Assembly: GCA_012727555.1 (NCBI GenBank)
Contig: JAAYGT010000001.1
Span: forward strand, 1-39,550
Source: Alcaligenaceae bacterium
GTDB lineage: Bacteria; Pseudomonadota; Gammaproteobacteria; Burkholderiales; Burkholderiaceae_B
Direction of reading: 5' to 3'
DNA: 39,550 nucleotides
Each line of letters opens with the position of its first letter. The stretch's first letter is position 1. A program made the position numbers and the translations under genes. Of the stretch, positions 25,832-33,138 are shown one piece after another. Under the pieces are notes generated by a model. That model worked only from the letters and a program-made list of their open reading frames with translations, did not search any database and was not told the DNA's origin.

Positions 25832-26045
25832 TCCTGGTGAACATCGCGTTGGCCGGGTGCGCATCACACGGCCCCTGCGGGGCTTCCCGTTGCTGGCGCC
25901 CTGTCCGGGGCGGGGCCAGAACTCGCGCGGTCGATCCGGTGGATCGACAAGCATCGCGCTCAGACAGCTGGCCCCTTGTTTCCCCGGACAGGGCGCCAGC
26001 AACAGCGTGTTCAAGCACACCCGGCCAACACGGTGTTCACCAGGA
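25832..26045 (+). repeat. Nested-hairpin element, copy 1
   Basis: A 214-base quasi-palindrome. Outer stem A: 25832-25861 with 26016-26045, 27 of 30 paired. Then a small hairpin C, GCCCC-TGC-GGGGC, at 25871-25883. Stem B: 25889-25910 with 25982-26003, 22 of 22 paired. Stem D: GGGGCCAG 25912-25919 with CTGGCCCC 25968-25975. Terminal hairpin E: GTCGATCC 25930-25937 with GGATCGAC 25941-25948, loop GGT. Joining segments include TTCCC (before B), AACTCGCGC (after D) and CGCGCTCAGACAG (after E). No protein is encoded. The family is not one I recognise. Confidence 0.85.
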
Positions 26046-26166
26046 CCTCGTGTGACACGTACTTGATGCCGTTGCATGAGAAAAGAGCTGTCTCAAGCTC
26101 AATTCGATTGATTGGTTCTTGGTCATCAAGTTGGAATATTCTGCCAGGCCACTTGAGTGATCAGGT
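26046..26166. other. Spacer between the two nested-hairpin elements
   Basis: These 121 bases are more AT-rich than the elements and contain no gene. Two weak inverted repeats are visible: ACTTGATG (26061-26068) with CATCAAGT (26124-26131), and GAGCT (26085-26089) with AGCTC (26096-26100). No similarity between the two outer 3' flanks of the elements was found. Confidence 0.5.
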
Positions 26167-26372
26167 CTGTGGTGGTGTATGGGCGGGCGCGACCTGCTTG
26201 AGCATGCCGGTGTTTGGGCGCTGAATGGGGGAGTCAGGGCCCAGTTGTTTGAGCGCGCGACCCAACGGGTCGATTGCGCGAGTTCTGGGCCCGCCCCATT
26301 CAGCGCCCAAACACCGGGAAGCCCCAAAGGGGCCATGCGATGCAGGTCGTGCCCGCCCGTACACCACCACAG
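26167..26372 (-). repeat. Nested-hairpin element, copy 2 (inverted relative to copy 1)
   Basis: A 206-base homologue in the opposite orientation. Stem A: 26167-26197 with 26342-26372, 29 of 31 paired. Hairpin C: GCCCC/GGGGC at 26321-26333, loop TTT on the minus strand. Stem B: 26207-26230 with 26294-26317, 24 of 24 paired. Stem D: 26237-26244 with 26285-26292 (GGGCCCAG/CTGGGCCC). Hairpin E: 26258-26263 with 26267-26272. On the minus strand the joins read TTCCCG, AACTCGCGC and CGCGCTCAAACAA, matching copy 1, while stems A and B have different sequences that still pair. Confidence 0.85.
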
Positions 26373-26460
26373 AGCGGGTTAAGAACTTCTTGGCATGAAT
26401 CCAACAGCACCTAAGAGCTTCTTCGCATGAATCCAACGGTACCCAAGAACTTCTTGAGAT
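26373..26460 (-). repeat. Tandem repeat array leading into nested-hairpin element 2
   Basis: Two 32-base units at 26381-26412 and 26413-26444 differ at 5 positions or so, with a partial third at 26445-26460. On the minus strand each starts AAGAAGYTCTT and ends GGATTCATGCS. The stretch 26424-26449 reads TTCTTG-N11-ATTCATGCG on the minus strand, the same layout as in the array before element 1. The last partial unit ends TTCTTAACCCGCT and enters the outer stem. Confidence 0.8.
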
Positions 26461-26616
26461 CAGGCCTTTTGTGCATCAGGAACAGAGGCTGTTGGCAACG
26501 AATCCGGGCTGCCAAAAGAAAGGAGCACCGAAGTGCTCCTGAAAACGTATTGCCGCGCTGTAGGGCAAGAACGCGACAACGCAGCCGGAAACACCGGCCG
26601 CATTCAGCGACAGTGA
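26461..26616. other. Gene-free stretch after dksA, outside the repeats
   Basis: It holds the dksA terminator (26511-26540) and, closer to dksA, a small hairpin GCCGG/CCGGC at 26584-26598. Nothing else was seen. Confidence 0.5.
26511..26540 (-). terminator. Intrinsic terminator of dksA
   Basis: On the minus strand AGGAGCAC pairs with GTGCTCCT (26521-26528 and 26533-26540) around the stable tetraloop TTCG, followed by TTCTTTT (26520-26514). Perfect 8-bp stem plus T-rich tail, 77 bases after the dksA stop. Confidence 0.85.
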
Positions 26617-27060
26617 TCAGTCACCGTACAGTTTCTGGCGCATTTCCCGACGTTCCTGGGCTTCAAGCGACAGCGTTGCCGTCGGCCGTGCCAGCAGGCG
26701 ACGAATTCCGATCGGTTCGCCGGTTTCTTCGCACCAACCATATTCACCGGAATCGATACGGGCAATTGATTGCTGGACTTTCTTCAGAAGCTTGCGCTCG
26801 CGATCACGGGTGCGCAGTTCAAGGGCGTGCTCTTCTTCGATGGTGGCACGATCGGCAGGATCGGGCACAAACTGGGTTTCACGAAGATGTTCGGTCGTAG
26901 CATCGGCGTTGTTCAGGATTTCCTGTTCGAGTTCGCGCAAACGGTGGCGGAAGAACTCAAGCTGGTCATCATTCATGTAGTCAGCTTCGGGCATGGCCAA
27001 CAGTTCTTGTTCAGTCAGCAGGTGGCCCGGGTGGCTGGTGGCGGAGGTGTTGCTAGCCAT
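26617..27060 (-). CDS. dksA: RNA polymerase-binding regulator DksA, single-cysteine form
   Basis: This 147-aa regulator enters the RNA polymerase secondary channel and, with ppGpp, controls rRNA and amino acid promoters. The coiled-coil tip DPADRA (67-72) keeps both acidic residues and the Ala needed for activity. The zinc-finger region reads YGWCEETGEPIGIRRLLA: only Cys110 remains of the four cysteines in E. coli DksA, so zinc is not expected. ATG 27060 (MASNTSATSH) follows AGAGGA. It lies downstream of a COG0523 GTPase gene and zur. Confidence 0.93.
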   Translation of the reverse strand: MASNTSATSHPGHLLTEQELLAMPEADYMNDDQLEFFRHRLRELEQEILNNADATTEHLRETQFVPDPADRATIEEEHALELRTRDRERKLLKKVQQSIARIDSGEYGWCEETGEPIGIRRLLARPTATLSLEAQERREMRQKLYGD

Positions 27061-27141
27061 GATGTTTCCTCTTTCTTGGGTGGTGCCCTGTACGTTCATG
27101 CTTCGATAATAATGTAGCAGGGCTCTGTGACCGCACTGGTG

Positions 27142-28239
27142 TCAGACCAGACATTGCTCCAGGCCGCGGGTAAAAATTTCCTGGGGGAGTTTACGGCCGA
27201 TGAAAACCATTTTGGTATTAGGTTTTTCGCCCGAGAGCCAGGGCTTTCCAGGTTCGGCGCCCATCAGCATGTGCACACCCTGGAACAGCATACGACGATT
27301 GATGCCCTTCATGTACAGAATACCCTTGTAGCGAAGCAGGTCGGGGCCATACACCTGAACGATACCGCCCAGGAATTCTTCCAGGCGCTCAGGGTCGAAG
27401 GGGCGGTTTGCACGGAATACAAACGCACCAATTTCATCGTTGTGATGAGCGTGGTGATGGTGCCCGTGATCGTGACCATGGTGGTGGTCGTGGCCGCAGT
27501 GGTCTGTGCATTCGCCATCGTGATCATGGTGATGGTGATCGTGGGCGGCATCGGGGTGTTCATCGGCCAGGAATTCCGGGTCGATATCAAGAATGGTGTT
27601 CAGATTGAACCCGCTGATATCGAGCAGGGATTTCAGGTCGGCGTCACCAAAGTGGACGGCGGTGATCGATGCGCGTGGATTGATGTGCACCAGGCGTGAA
27701 CGCAACGACTGAAACTCTTCTTCAGTGACCAGATCTTTTTTCGAGACCAGGATACGATCGGCAAAACCGACTTGTTTCTGCGCCTCTTCCTGGTTGTCAA
27801 GGGTCTCCATGCCGTGTTTTGCATCGACAACTGTAATGACAGCATCGAGACGGTAGTATTCGGCGATGTCATCGTCCATGAAAAACGTCTGGCAGACAGG
27901 GCCAGGGTTGGCCATGCCGGTGGTTTCGATGATGACACGCTCGAAGTTCAGTTCGCCGGCAATACGCTTCAGGCGCAATTCGCTGAGCGTGCGCATGAGA
28001 TCGCCGCGCACGGTACAACAAACGCAGCCGTTGCTCAGTTCGATGATTTCTTCCTGGCTGTCTTGGACCAGAAGATCATTGTCGATGCTTTCGGGCCCGA
28101 ATTCATTTTCAATGACGGCAATGCGTTTGCCGTGGAATTCGGTGAGAATGCGTTTGAGCAGGGTGGTTTTACCGGCACCCAGAAAGCCGGTCAGTATGGT
28201 GACCGGTACCATGTTTTTCAGGTCGGTGGCAGCGTTCAT
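27142..28239 (-). CDS. COG0523 (CobW/ZNG1-like) metallochaperone GTPase
   Basis: This 365-aa G3E-family GTPase has Walker A GFLGAGKT (18-25), the metal-binding CVCC motif at 72-75 ([11 protein letters not shown]), the guanine-specificity loop SKKD (166-169), and a CobW C-terminal domain. Between them, residues about 228-267 are extremely His-rich (for example [20 protein letters not shown]), a probable zinc store. Genomic context with zur and znuCBA points to zinc delivery to client proteins rather than cobalt for cobalamin. It starts 53 bases after the zur stop. Nickel delivery is an alternative but less likely here. Confidence 0.9.
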   Translation of the reverse strand: MNAATDLKNMVPVTILTGFLGAGKTTLLKRILTEFHGKRIAVIENEFGPESIDNDLLVQDSQEEIIELSNGCVCCTVRGDLMRTLSELRLKRIAGELNFERVIIETTGMANPGPVCQTFFMDDDIAEYYRLDAVITVVDAKHGMETLDNQEEAQKQVGFADRILVSKKDLVTEEEFQSLRSRLVHINPRASITAVHFGDADLKSLLDISGFNLNTILDIDPEFLADEHPDAAHDHHHHDHDGECTDHCGHDHHHGHDHGHHHHAHHNDEIGAFVFRANRPFDPERLEEFLGGIVQVYGPDLLRYKGILYMKGINRRMLFQGVHMLMGAEPGKPWLSGEKPNTKMVFIGRKLPQEIFTRGLEQCLV

Positions 28240-28263
28240 TGTTCAGCCTCGTGCATCCGGAAC

Positions 28264-28276
28264 GGGGGTATCCCCC
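28264..28276 (-). other. Small hairpin between zur and the COG0523 gene
   Basis: GGGGG-TAT-CCCCC (5-bp stem) lies in the 53-base gap. There is no T-tract on the minus strand, so it probably does not end transcription; it may modulate the 5' end of the downstream message. Confidence 0.3.
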
Positions 28277-28292
28277 AAAAACTAACACGCGA

Positions 28293-28811
28293 TTACAGCA
28301 CAGCACTTGAATTAGAGCAAACGTCTTGTGTTTTGCCGCATGTGCTGCACTCGGCACGCAATTCGGTCTCGCTTGAAACCAGGCGAAAGCCCGACTGCGC
28401 CACCCGCTCGGCCAACTGGCGGCTTAGAGCGGGGTCGCTCAGTTCGGCCACGGCACCGCAGCGGGTGCAGACCACCAGAATGTCATGATGATTGCCCGCT
28501 GCATCCATGCAGGCGGCCCAGGCGTTGATGGCATCCAGTCGGTGAACCAGATGTTGCTCAACCAGAAAATCGAGCGCTCTGTAAACCGTGGGAGGTGCCG
28601 CCCCGGGTTGGATGGCGCGGATCAGGTCCAGAAGTTCATACGCTTTGAGGCTGCGCTGTTCACGCAGCAAAATTTCCAGAACCTTGCGGCGTATGGGGGT
28701 CAGCCGAGTGCCTCTGGATTCACAGAGTTGGTGGGCTGTGGTTAACAACTGCGAAAGATCTTTGCCATTCAGGGGGCTGGCAGAGGGGTAAGGGCGAGCA
28801 TCTTCAGGCAT
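28293..28811 (-). CDS. zur: Fur-family zinc uptake regulator Zur
   Basis: This 172-aa Fur-family repressor has a DNA-binding winged helix (RLTPIRRKVLEILLREQ; PPTVYRALDFLVEQHLVHRL) and a metal/dimer domain with HHDILVVC and cysteine pairs CTRC and CSTC, the latter holding structural zinc. Identity as Zur rather than Fur comes from the divergent znuCBA genes and the Zur box between them. The frame is open to 28991, but that start would lie 8 bases from the Zur box; ATG 28811 gives a normal family length. No clear ribosome-binding site precedes either start. Confidence 0.88.
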   Translation of the reverse strand: MPEDARPYPSASPLNGKDLSQLLTTAHQLCESRGTRLTPIRRKVLEILLREQRSLKAYELLDLIRAIQPGAAPPTVYRALDFLVEQHLVHRLDAINAWAACMDAAGNHHDILVVCTRCGAVAELSDPALSRQLAERVAQSGFRLVSSETELRAECSTCGKTQDVCSNSSAVL

Positions 28812-28992
28812 GGGCAAGTGGTGTGGTGACGGGGCGGGCGGGCCCGGAAAACGTGTTGCGCCAGTCGGGGCGTTGGTGTCGGCGCCGAACAGGGCGTCAG
28901 GTGATCGGTCGGCATGGTTGGTGTGACAGCGCCGTTTTTTGCGCTGCACACTAGCAACTGCATATTCAAAAGTCGTCGAGCCACTCTTCAAG

Positions 28993-28998
28993 TGTCAA
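28993..28998 (-). promoter_or_regulatory. Candidate -35 element of the zur operon
   Basis: TTGACA on the minus strand, one base from the Zur box. The downstream -10 is poorly defined (CGACTT-like after 17 bases), so this is tentative. If used, transcription would start near 28960, which supports the shorter zur reading frame starting at 28811. Confidence 0.35.
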
Positions 28999-28999
28999 A

Positions 29000-29022
29000 G
29001 AAATGTTATAACATAACATCTT
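29000..29022. promoter_or_regulatory. Zur box between zur and znuCBA
   Basis: A 23-base palindrome with half sites GAAATGTTAT and ATAACATCTT around a three-base centre. It agrees closely with the Zur operator of proteobacteria (GAAATGTTATA and its mirror). It lies 150 bases upstream of znuC and next to a TTGACA on the other strand, so zinc-loaded Zur could shut both directions. Confidence 0.88.
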
Positions 29023-29171
29023 ATGGGACACTCTTCCTCTTCTTTCGCTCGCAGGCGCTCGCGCTACCGCGGTTCTGTGCTTTTGTTATCTGCCTGGCAA
29101 CGGATTTTTCGCGTTGTGCCAGTGATCGTGCTCGTCTGGGCCCTGGTTGGATGGGCGTTGGAATGGTTTAC

Positions 29172-29936
29172 ATGGTGAGCACTGCGCGTGGTGCGGAATC
29201 TGACGAATCTTCGGCCGGTTCGGGTATGAGGCCTGTTGTTGAACTTGACAGGGTCAGCCTGGGCTGGCGTGACCGTGTGGCCGTGCGTGATGCCAGCGGT
29301 GTGTTTCAGCAAGGCTCCATGACGGCGGTTGTGGGGCCTAACGGTGCGGGTAAGTCTACGCTGCTCAAAGGCATTATGGGCCGTTTGAGTCCGCTGCGTG
29401 GCACCATTCGCGTCGCGTGCGGAACGCATGCCATGGCCTGGTTGCCGCAGTCCAGCGAGCTCGAACCCGGGTTTCCGGTCAGTACCTACGATCTTGTTGC
29501 CCTGGGCGCCTGGCGTCATTCGGGCCCCTGGAAAGGTTTCGATCAGGTCGGGCATGAGCGTGTGACGCAGGCGCTCGAAGCGGTCGGTCTGGCCGATTTT
29601 GGTGCTCGTCCGATGGCCACGCTGTCCGGGGGGCAGTTGCAACGTGCCTTGTTTGCCCGGTTGTTGCTGCATCAGGCTTCGGTGGTTCTTCTCGATGAGC
29701 CCTTTTCGGCCGTAGATCGTCCGACCACAGATGACCTGATGGCTTTGTTGCATCAGTGGAATCGGGCCGGGTGCACGGTGATCGCCGTTTTACATGATCT
29801 TGATCTTGTGCGCAGGCATTTTCCATCAACCGTCCTTATGGGGGGGCAGGTTGTGGCCTGGGGACAGACCCCCGATGTACTGACCCCTGAAAACTTGCAC
29901 ATGGCCCGTCATTTGTGCGCAGGAGACTTTGGTTGA
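29172..29936 (+). CDS. znuC: Zinc ABC transporter ATP-binding protein
   Basis: This 254-aa ATPase powers zinc import. It has Walker A GPNGAGKST, the signature LSGGQLQRALFARLL, Walker B VVLLDEPFSAVD and the switch His in AVLHDLDLV. The start is uncertain: ATG 29172 (MVSTARGAES) has GGAA upstream; ATG 29163 or ATG 29226 (MRPVVELDRV) are possible, the last giving a length closer to E. coli ZnuC. The long open frame to 28914 crosses the Zur box and cannot be coding throughout. znuB overlaps the stop by 4 bases. Confidence 0.9.
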   Translation: MVSTARGAESDESSAGSGMRPVVELDRVSLGWRDRVAVRDASGVFQQGSMTAVVGPNGAGKSTLLKGIMGRLSPLRGTIRVACGTHAMAWLPQSSELEPGFPVSTYDLVALGAWRHSGPWKGFDQVGHERVTQALEAVGLADFGARPMATLSGGQLQRALFARLLLHQASVVLLDEPFSAVDRPTTDDLMALLHQWNRAGCTVIAVLHDLDLVRRHFPSTVLMGGQVVAWGQTPDVLTPENLHMARHLCAGDFG

Positions 29937-30835
29937 GCGGGTTTTACGAGTTTTTCCTGGCTCCCTTCATTGAATACAGTTTCATGCGACGCGCTCTGGC
30001 TGGTTCGCTGGCGTTGGCCTGTTCGGCGGGGCCCCTGGGGGTGTTTCTTGTCCTGCGTCGCATGAGCCTGATGGGCGATGCCATGGCGCACGCGATCTTG
30101 CCGGGTGTGGCAGTCGGTTTTCTCACTGCCGGATTATCGCTCGGGGCCATGACGGTGGGGGGCATTGCGACGGGTTTGCTGGTGGCGTTTCTGGCCGGCG
30201 CAGTGGCGCGCCTGACCCCTCAGCGGGAAGACGCCAGTTTTGCGGCTTTCTATCTGGTTTCGCTGGGGCTCGGGGTGTTGCTTGTGTCCTTGCGCGGCTC
30301 GAACATGGATCTCATCCATGTGCTTTTCGGTACAGTGCTGGGCCTGAGCGATGAGGCTTTGTTGCTGGTGGCCGGGGCCTCATCCGTCACATTGCTGGTG
30401 CTTGCCGCCGTGCTTCGTCCTCTGGTGCTTGATTGCCTTGACCCTTTATTCCTGCGCTCGGAAGGTCGTACCGGCCTGATGGTTCACATGGTGTTTCTGT
30501 TGCTCCTGGTGATTACGCTGGTCACCGGCTTTCAGGTGCTCGGTACCCTGATGGTGGTGGGCATCATGATGCTACCGGCAACGTCGGCCCGTTTCTGGGC
30601 CGGTTCTGTGGCCGGGCAAATGGTGCTCGCTGCGTTTGTCGGGGTGTTGTCCTGTTGTGCCGGCCTTCTGTTGTCTTTCCATCTGAACGTACCTGCGTCT
30701 CCGGCCATCATCATTGCCGCAGGTCTGCTGTATTTTTTGTCCATAGGTTTCGGTCCTTACGGCGGCCTGTGGCAGGCGGCGCGTGCTGCGCGTGCGCGTC
30801 GACGTCGTCTTTCCCAATCGCTGGAGTCTCTCTGA
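29933..30835 (+). CDS. znuB: Zinc ABC transporter permease
   Basis: This 300-aa inner-membrane permease has about eight hydrophobic helices. Family segments are YSFMRRALAGSLALACSAGP, LRRMSLMGDAMAHAILPGVA (the cytoplasmic coupling region) and TLMVVGIMMLPATSARFWA. The start is taken as TTG 29933, which overlaps the znuC stop (TTGA) and has AGGAG at 29921-29925; the next Met would cut into the conserved N-terminus. The C-terminus is a basic cytoplasmic tail (RAARARRRRL). The stop overlaps the znuA ATG by one base (TGATG). Confidence 0.9.
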   Translation: MSGFYEFFLAPFIEYSFMRRALAGSLALACSAGPLGVFLVLRRMSLMGDAMAHAILPGVAVGFLTAGLSLGAMTVGGIATGLLVAFLAGAVARLTPQREDASFAAFYLVSLGLGVLLVSLRGSNMDLIHVLFGTVLGLSDEALLLVAGASSVTLLVLAAVLRPLVLDCLDPLFLRSEGRTGLMVHMVFLLLLVITLVTGFQVLGTLMVVGIMMLPATSARFWAGSVAGQMVLAAFVGVLSCCAGLLLSFHLNVPASPAIIIAAGLLYFLSIGFGPYGGLWQAARAARARRRRLSQSLESL

Positions 30836-32034
30836 TGTTGCGTTCCCTATCCCGTTTTGTTCCTGCACGTCGTCGTGCCGGACAGTTGGCGTTTTTAGCG
30901 GCCCTGGCCTGGGCTTTGCCGGTTCTGTCTGTGCAGGCGCATTCCAAAGAGCGTGGGGCCGGTGCAACGTCCCGTTCCGAACCCCTGACGGTTGTTACAA
31001 GCTTCTCGGTGCTGGCCGACATGGCGCGTCATGTGGGCGGTGACAAGGTCAAGGTGGTTTCCATCATTGGGCCACAAGCCGATGCGCATAATTTCGAACC
31101 GCGTCCCCAGGATGTCAAATCGCTGGCAAAAGCCGATGTGTTTGTCATCAACGGTCTTGCTTTTGAAAGCTGGGCCCCCCGGTTGATCCAGTCCTCCCGT
31201 TTTCAGGGTGTCCAGGTTGTTGCCTCAAACGGCGCACGCTTGCGTACGTTTGACGGCAGGCCCGTCGATGAGGCCGGCGAGAACAACGGGGCAACAGGCA
31301 ACGCGGGCACGGCAGAGCTTGCCCGTGAGCACACCCATCCAGAGAAAGACGGGCAGAACGGCAGCCATGCTCATGACGATCATGACAAACAGAGCGGTGT
31401 GGATGCACACGATGATCATGACAAGCACGGTGATAACGACAAGCACGATAGCCATGACGGACATGACGGACATGACGGACATGACGGTCACGCGCATGCT
31501 GCAGGTGAGATCGACCCTCACGCATGGCAGGATCTCCGGAATGCTGCGGTTTATGTGAAGAACATCGCGCAGGTTCTTGCGGCGGTGGACCCATCGAATG
31601 CGGCGTTGTACCAGGAAAATGCCCGTCACTATACGGAGCAGATACTTGCCCTTGATGAAAAACTGCGTCAGGCATTTAACGATTTACCCCCGACACGCCG
31701 CAAGGTTGTCACGGCTCATAATGCATTTGGTTACTTTGCAGATGCTTATGGCGTGCAGTTCATTCCTGTCAGCGGCCTGGCTGGTCAGGCGGAAACCTCG
31801 GCGCAGCGTTTTGCAGAACTGGTCGATACCATTCGTCGGGAACAGATCGCGGGCATTTTCACTGAACAGGGGTCGAATGCGCGCCTGGTTGAACAGATCG
31901 CTCGTGAAACCCGTGTACGTATCGGCAAACCGCTGTTTTCCGATGCCCTGGCTGCCAGGGGCGAACCGGGGGACACCTATCTGGACATGATGCAATGGAA
32001 TCTTGATCAGATGCTCCAGGTGCTGAAGAACTGA
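30835..32034 (+). CDS. znuA: Zinc ABC transporter substrate-binding protein with His-rich loop
   Basis: This 399-aa periplasmic cluster-A1 binding protein captures zinc for ZnuBC. The signal peptide is clear (basic start, hydrophobic core, VQA-H site near residue 40). Metal ligands fit the family: His in ADAHNFEPRP, His in VTAHNAFGYF, and an acidic/His site in IFTEQGSN. Between the first two lies a long His/Asp-rich loop (about residues 160-225), longer than in E. coli ZnuA. Within it four DGH repeats are coded by a 9-base unit at about 31457-31491. The end is convergent with xerC, 23 bases away. Confidence 0.93.
   Translation: MLRSLSRFVPARRRAGQLAFLAALAWALPVLSVQAHSKERGAGATSRSEPLTVVTSFSVLADMARHVGGDKVKVVSIIGPQADAHNFEPRPQDVKSLAKADVFVINGLAFESWAPRLIQSSRFQGVQVVASNGARLRTFDGRPVDEAGENNGATGNAGTAELAREHTHPEKDGQNGSHAHDDHDKQSGVDAHDDHDKHGDNDKHDSHDGHDGHDGHDGHAHAAGEIDPHAWQDLRNAAVYVKNIAQVLAAVDPSNAALYQENARHYTEQILALDEKLRQAFNDLPPTRRKVVTAHNAFGYFADAYGVQFIPVSGLAGQAETSAQRFAELVDTIRREQIAGIFTEQGSNARLVEQIARETRVRIGKPLFSDALAARGEPGDTYLDMMQWNLDQMLQVLKN
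31457..31491 (+). repeat. 9-base tandem repeat inside znuA coding for Asp-Gly-His
   Basis: The unit GACGGACAT occurs in near-perfect tandem about four times (the last is GACGGTCAC), coding for HDGHDGHDGHDG. The reading frame is kept whatever the copy number, so slipped-strand changes would shorten or lengthen the zinc-binding loop without breaking the protein. Confidence 0.8.
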
Positions 32035-32057
32035 GACAGTCGGGCGGTGATCGTGGT

Positions 32058-33125
32058 TTAGTCCGGTGTCCGGTTGTGTTTTGCATCGGGCGGCAAGGCT
32101 GTGTCCGGGTCGGTGCCTGTGGCTTGCTTGTTCTGCGCTATGTCCGTGTGCAAGCCTTGCCGGTTTGCGCGCGGGTGGGCCTGGTCGTAGGCCTGTGCCA
32201 GATGCTGGAAATCAAGGCCGGTATAGATCTGGGTGGTGCGTATGCTGGCATGTCCCAGTAATTCCTGGACAGCCCGGATATCGTTCGATGACTGCAGCAT
32301 GTGGCTGGCAAAACTGTGTCGCAGTGCATGCGGGTTGACGTGCATGGGTAATCCGGCCTGCAACGCCATCCGGTTCAACTGTTCGTGAACAATGCGCGGC
32401 GCAATTCTGCCGCCACGCCGGCCCAGGAACAGGGCGGCCCGGGCATCGGTCGTGCCGGCCTGCGGCCAGTTTTCCCGTGCCTTCAGCCACTGCGCCAGTG
32501 CGTTCAGTGCTTTGCTGCCAACGGGAACGATGCGTTCCTTTTCTCCTTTCCCCCGAACACGCACCTGGGCTTGGTCCAGACTGAGCCAGCTGCGGGATTC
32601 GTAGCCGCCTTCCACGATGAAACGGTGATCCAGACTGACCAGTTCTGAAAGGCGCAAGCCACTGGAATACACCAGCTCGAACATGGCCTGATCGCGCCAC
32701 TGCAGGGCCGTATCCGGCACGGGCGTGCCAGGGCGATCCAGCAGCGTTTGTGCCTGCTCCACGGAAAGTGCTTTGGGAAGCGGTCGGGGCGCTTTGGGGG
32801 CGCGGACATCGTGTGCCGGGTTGGCAGGCATGCCTTTGAGTGGTGCAAGCCATTGGTAAAACGTGCGCCAGGCGGCCAGGGCTCGTGCCAGGCTGCGTGG
32901 GTGGTAACCCTGTGCATGCAGCCGGGCAATGCTGTGGCGGATTTCTTTTTCTGCAAGGGTGTGCAAAGCGCGGTCAGGATGCAGTGCGCACAGCACATGA
33001 AGGTCGTTCTTGTAGGCGCGCAGTGTGGCCTGACTGTAGCGACGTTGTTGTTCAAGCAGGGTCAGCCATGCGGTGATCATGGCTGTTTGTGTGTCGGCAA
33101 GGGCGGTGTCGGGTTCCGGGTTCAC
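32058..33125 (-). CDS. xerC: Tyrosine recombinase XerC
   Basis: This 355-aa recombinase resolves chromosome dimers with XerD at dif. All catalytic residues are visible: Arg158 (SSGLRLSELVSLD), Lys193 (RGKGEKERIVP), HxxR at 266-269 (HALRHSFASHML), His292 (LLGHASIRTTQ) and Tyr301 (IYTGLD). The N-terminal SAM-like domain covers about 15-105. Start GTG 33125 lies 13 bases after the DUF484 stop; an internal Met (33077) would shorten it by 16 residues. The C-terminus has an extra tail of about 35 Gln/Asp/Pro-rich residues. A chromosomal housekeeping gene, not a mobile-element integrase, by position. Confidence 0.93.
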   Translation of the reverse strand: MNPEPDTALADTQTAMITAWLTLLEQQRRYSQATLRAYKNDLHVLCALHPDRALHTLAEKEIRHSIARLHAQGYHPRSLARALAAWRTFYQWLAPLKGMPANPAHDVRAPKAPRPLPKALSVEQAQTLLDRPGTPVPDTALQWRDQAMFELVYSSGLRLSELVSLDHRFIVEGGYESRSWLSLDQAQVRVRGKGEKERIVPVGSKALNALAQWLKARENWPQAGTTDARAALFLGRRGGRIAPRIVHEQLNRMALQAGLPMHVNPHALRHSFASHMLQSSNDIRAVQELLGHASIRTTQIYTGLDFQHLAQAYDQAHPRANRQGLHTDIAQNKQATGTDPDTALPPDAKHNRTPD

Positions 33126-33138
33126 GGCCTGTTCGCGT

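Noticed and set aside
25832-26372. Insertion sequence or degraded transposon.
   Set aside because: No transposase remnant can be translated in any frame, and the outer stems of the two copies differ, unlike fixed terminal inverted repeats.
25832-26372. Retron msr-msd region.
   Set aside because: The nested stems look tempting, but no reverse transcriptase gene is within the window.
25738-26460. CRISPR array.
   Set aside because: The 41- and 32-base units follow each other without unique spacers, there are only about 2.5 units each, and no cas gene is present.
28812-28991. A longer zur reading frame starting at 28991.
   Set aside because: It would add 60 residues unlike the Fur family and begin 8 bases from the Zur box and inside the likely promoter.
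28914-29171. N-terminal extension of znuC.
   Set aside because: The frame crosses the Zur box and contains no family sequence; ATG 29172 or later is more plausible.
32058-33125. Integrase of a genomic island.
   Set aside because: Sequence and neighbours (DUF484, dapF) are those of chromosomal xerC.
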